NCBI GenBank assembly: GCA_003175915.1
Contig: PSRH01000182.1
Coordinates: forward strand, 1 to 15,532
DNA from: Candidatus Melainabacteria bacterium
GTDB taxonomy: Bacteria; Cyanobacteriota; Vampirovibrionia; Obscuribacterales; Obscuribacteraceae
Reading direction: 5' to 3'
Length of the DNA: 15,532 nucleotides
Position 1 is the first letter of the stretch. Each line of letters opens with the position of its first letter. A model generated the notes under the pieces. That model was not told where the DNA came from and did not search any database. It saw only the letters and a program-made list of their open reading frames with translations. The translations under genes were made by a program, and so were the position numbers. Positions 13,903-15,532 of the stretch are shown piece by piece.

Positions 13903-14550
13903 ATGAGCTTCGGCAAACACAACGCCTTCATTCTGGCAGTCTTTATCCTTGTCGTTGGCGGTCAACGCGGCCAGGCCGATCAAACCTCGGCAACCGGCAC
14001 CAAGACAGAGAACCCAGGTAGTGCTAAAGCTACCGCAGGCAACGACCAGGCGAAAATTGCTCCGGAAAAGCGGGAGTTAATCAAGCAGATCATCGTCCTG
14101 TCCGATGCCCACAAACGGACGGAAGTCGTTTCAGAAAGCGTCTTTGCCCAAAGCGAGAAAAACTTTATCTCGGGAATGTCGACGTCTATAGGCAATAGCC
14201 CGGACTATAGCGATGCTCAAAAAACCGAACTGATTACAAGACTAACCTTAAGCTCGGCGCGTTTTTTCGATAGATGCCGAGAGCTGATGAAACAGAAGAT
14301 CAATCTGGGCGAAATCGTCGATTCGGTGACTTACCCTATATACGATAAGTATTTCGATAAGGACGACCTTGCCGCGCTGGTCGCCTTTTACAAGAGTCCG
14401 ATAGGGGAGAAATTCGTCAAAGTGATGCCCCAGATCTATCAAGAATCTTCCAGCAAAACTAACGAAATACTTATTCCGAAGATTCAGGAAGTGATTCGCC
14501 AGGCGGCCGATGAAGAAAGAACCGGACTGAAAGGACCACCTGCGCAATAG
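13903..14550 (+). CDS. Exported DUF2059 family protein
   Basis: A 215-residue protein. Residues 1-25 form a signal peptide (NAFILAVFILVVGGQRGQA, then DQTS). A short Thr/Lys/Ala/Gly-rich linker (26-52) precedes the folded part. That part carries the DUF2059 pattern: ELIKQIIVLSDA (58-69), then YDKYFDKDDLAALVAFYKSP (147-166) and IGEKFVKVMPQIYQES (167-182), followed by a helical end. Length and helical make-up fit the family. The domain is common in periplasmic proteins, and its function is not known to me. A TATGAT at 13867-13872 could be its -10 element, 30 bases before ATG; the ribosome binding site (CGGAAA) is weak. It is the first of three plus-strand genes for exported or small proteins. 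Confidence 0.83.
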   Translation: MSFGKHNAFILAVFILVVGGQRGQADQTSATGTKTENPGSAKATAGNDQAKIAPEKRELIKQIIVLSDAHKRTEVVSESVFAQSEKNFISGMSTSIGNSPDYSDAQKTELITRLTLSSARFFDRCRELMKQKINLGEIVDSVTYPIYDKYFDKDDLAALVAFYKSPIGEKFVKVMPQIYQESSSKTNEILIPKIQEVIRQAADEERTGLKGPPAQ

Positions 14551-14585
14551 CTTGGCTGGTGTCGGCAATCTTCATTTCTTTTGTC

Positions 14586-14615
14586 TTGACAAATTAAGCC
14601 GGCTGATTGAAAAAT
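14586..14615 (+). promoter_or_regulatory. Perfect -35 hexamer before the TPR-like gene
   Basis: TTGACA (14586-14591) matches the -35 consensus exactly. The best -10 at 18 bases is AAAAAT (14610-14615), only four of six. The transcript would begin near 14622, about 38 bases before ATG 14660. The weak -10 keeps confidence low. Confidence 0.3.
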
Positions 14616-14659
14616 GGCTCTCTGTTGCGGCAATTCAATAGCGTTGCAAAGGTGGGTAT

Positions 14660-15280
14660 ATGTCCTCAGTCAAGTTCGTCTTAATTCTCTTCCTCGCTCT
14701 TATGACAATTCGGCCCGGCCTGGCTGTGGATGAAACCGAGGAAGAATTCGTGCCCACAGAAGGCGCCCTCAAAGGCGGTACGATCAATTCCAATCAATTG
14801 CTCGAGTTGGGCATGGTCTCTCCCAGATCTTTGGTCATAGAAGGAGAAAAGGCCCTCTATTCCGGTGACCCGGATCGGGCGATTACCGTGCTGCACCGCT
14901 CCCTCGATAGAGACTATGAGGATGCCGATGCCCACACGTTTTTAGCTAGAGCCTTAGAAATGAAGCTCAAATCCCAGGCTGAAAGAGACCCTGAGCTCTA
15001 CAACGAGTGCGTCAAAGAATGGCTTGTCGTTCTGCGCAACCATTCCGGTATGGAAAGGGGAGAGGGCGCTCATGGCATCAACATTCTGGGACACCTCTAC
15101 GAGGACGAAGAGCATGGCGTTGATGCTCGCAAACACCTGGTAAAACTGACCGGATACGCGCCCAAGCCCTGGGAAACCAGCGCCAAATACTTGAAACGCG
15201 TGCTCTTACCCACCTCCGGCACTGTTAGTGGTGCAGTGGTTAAGGACAAGTCGAAAGAAAAGTCGAAAGACGACAAGTAA
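14660..15280 (+). CDS. Exported TPR-like protein of unknown function
   Basis: A 206-residue protein with a signal peptide (residues 1-22, VKFVLILFLALMTIRPGLA then VDETEEE). An acidic stretch follows at 24-35. A TPR-like helical pair lies at about 57-105: VIEGEKALYSGDPDRAITVL, then HRSLDRDYEDADAHTFLARA. A further helical region spans 107-180, with WLVVLRNHSG and AHGINILGHLYEDE. The last 12 residues are a charged KDKSKEKSKDDK tail encoded by a 12-base tandem repeat (15248-15271). There are no cysteines beyond one and no catalytic motif. ATG 14660 has GGTGGG about five bases upstream, which fixes the start. Its stop overlaps the ATG of a 53-codon ORF. Export and TPR-like nature are likely; the role is unknown. 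Confidence 0.7.
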   Translation: MSSVKFVLILFLALMTIRPGLAVDETEEEFVPTEGALKGGTINSNQLLELGMVSPRSLVIEGEKALYSGDPDRAITVLHRSLDRDYEDADAHTFLARALEMKLKSQAERDPELYNECVKEWLVVLRNHSGMERGEGAHGINILGHLYEDEEHGVDARKHLVKLTGYAPKPWETSAKYLKRVLLPTSGTVSGAVVKDKSKEKSKDDK

Positions 15281-15441
15281 TGGCTGAGCCGGATCATCTG
15301 GCTGAAAATTTAATTCTTGAAACAGGCATTAAACCTGGCTATCAACTTAAGGAGAAACCACCTTTGTCCGTTTCTTGGGTATATGAACTGAGGCTGACAG
15401 AAAATACGGCGATTGCAGTACTCTATCTATCAGGACGCTAA
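15280..15441 (+). CDS. Small ORF (53 codons) overlapping the upstream stop
   Basis: An ORF beginning with ATG at 15280-15282, whose A is the last base of the upstream TAA, so the junction reads TAATG. It encodes 53 residues beginning MAEPDHLAENLILETGIKPG and ending TENTAIAVLYLSGR, then TAA at 15439-15441. The arrangement suggests translational coupling by reinitiation. The composition is balanced and the hydrophobic pattern VYELRLTENTAIAVLYL could form two beta strands. There is no strong ribosome binding site and I do not recognise the protein. It fills most of the gap to the next gene. It is plausible but unproven. Confidence 0.4.
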   Translation: MAEPDHLAENLILETGIKPGYQLKEKPPLSVSWVYELRLTENTAIAVLYLSGR

Positions 15442-15448
15442 TACTTAG

Positions 15449-15454
15449 TATAAT
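15449..15454 (+). promoter_or_regulatory. Perfect -10 box before the last gene
   Basis: TATAAT matches the -10 consensus exactly and lies 34 bases before the GTG start at 15489. At 17 bases upstream the -35 position reads TCTATC, which is poor. The box begins eight bases after the stop of the small ORF. The partial gene downstream therefore probably has its own promoter. Confidence 0.5.
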
Positions 15455-15488
15455 TTCAACTGTTGGATTTTGGCTGAGGAGGCGCAAC

Positions 15489-15532
15489 GTGGCTACAAGA
15501 ACACTAGAAGATGCTCTTAAGGAAATGCTTCG
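15489..15532 (+). CDS. Start of a gene cut by the right edge
   Basis: GTG at 15489 follows a strong GAGGAGG ribosome binding site (15476-15482) with a spacing of six bases and a TATAAT box 34 bases upstream. The 14 full codons in view read MATRTLEDALKEML and continue off the edge with one partial codon. The piece is an amphipathic helix and too short to assign a family. The regulatory signals make it a convincing gene start. Confidence 0.7.
   Translation, partial: MATRTLEDALKEML

Overview
This 15.5 kb window is chromosomal, gene-dense bacterial DNA of moderate GC content, with genes on both strands and short gaps (the longest, 2800-3090, is 291 bases). It holds 14 complete protein-coding genes that I consider well or moderately supported, one overlooked 53-codon ORF, and the first 15 codons of a gene that runs off the right edge. 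I see no rRNA, tRNA, CRISPR array, insertion sequence, integrase or phage gene. My best guess for the organism is a non-photosynthetic cyanobacterial relative (Melainabacteria/Vampirovibrionia, Obscuribacterales type). The basis is the gene style: many exported TPR proteins, a TPR protein ending in 'RLE..xxG' repeats, multi-PAS kinases and a pseudopilin-like protein. This is recall-based and no marker gene here settles it.

Layout. 123-1262 (+) is a soluble PAS histidine kinase. It converges on 1305-1742 (-), the YqgF/RuvX nuclease. 1830-2330 (+) is a SixA-type phosphohistidine phosphatase converging on 2347-2799 (-), a DUF3465 lipoprotein. 3091-6391 (+) is a tight three-gene operon: a two-domain protein (nucleoside deoxyribosyltransferase-like plus N-formylglutamate-amidohydrolase-like), CutA, and a long-chain acyl-CoA ligase that starts at TTG inside the CutA stop. 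6562-7566 (+) is a multi-pass membrane protein. It converges on 7746-8627 (-), an exported TPR protein, with two hairpins between them. 8859-9164 (+) is a small exported orphan with a good promoter and a 9-bp direct repeat upstream. 9379-12621 (+) is a 1080-residue hybrid sensor kinase, converging on 12640-13131 (-), a YbaK-type tRNA deacylase. The right end is all plus strand: a membrane-anchored GspH/FimT-like protein, a DUF2059 exported protein, an exported TPR-like protein, a small coupled ORF, and the start of another gene behind a TATAAT box and a strong ribosome binding site.

How the genes work together. Signal transduction is the main theme: two histidine kinases with no separate response-regulator gene beside them, plus a SixA phosphatase that removes phosphate from histidine. 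The second theme is the cell envelope (lipoprotein, exported TPR and DUF2059 proteins, pseudopilin-like protein, membrane protein). The three-gene operon at 3091-6391 is the most unusual arrangement, because its first gene joins two enzyme folds and the second fold seems to lack catalytic signatures. I found no unmistakable new defence or mobile system. The most novel candidates are that fusion protein, the pseudopilin-like protein lacking a processing site, the TPR protein's tail repeats, the small ORF at 15280-15441, and several non-coding repeats near promoters.
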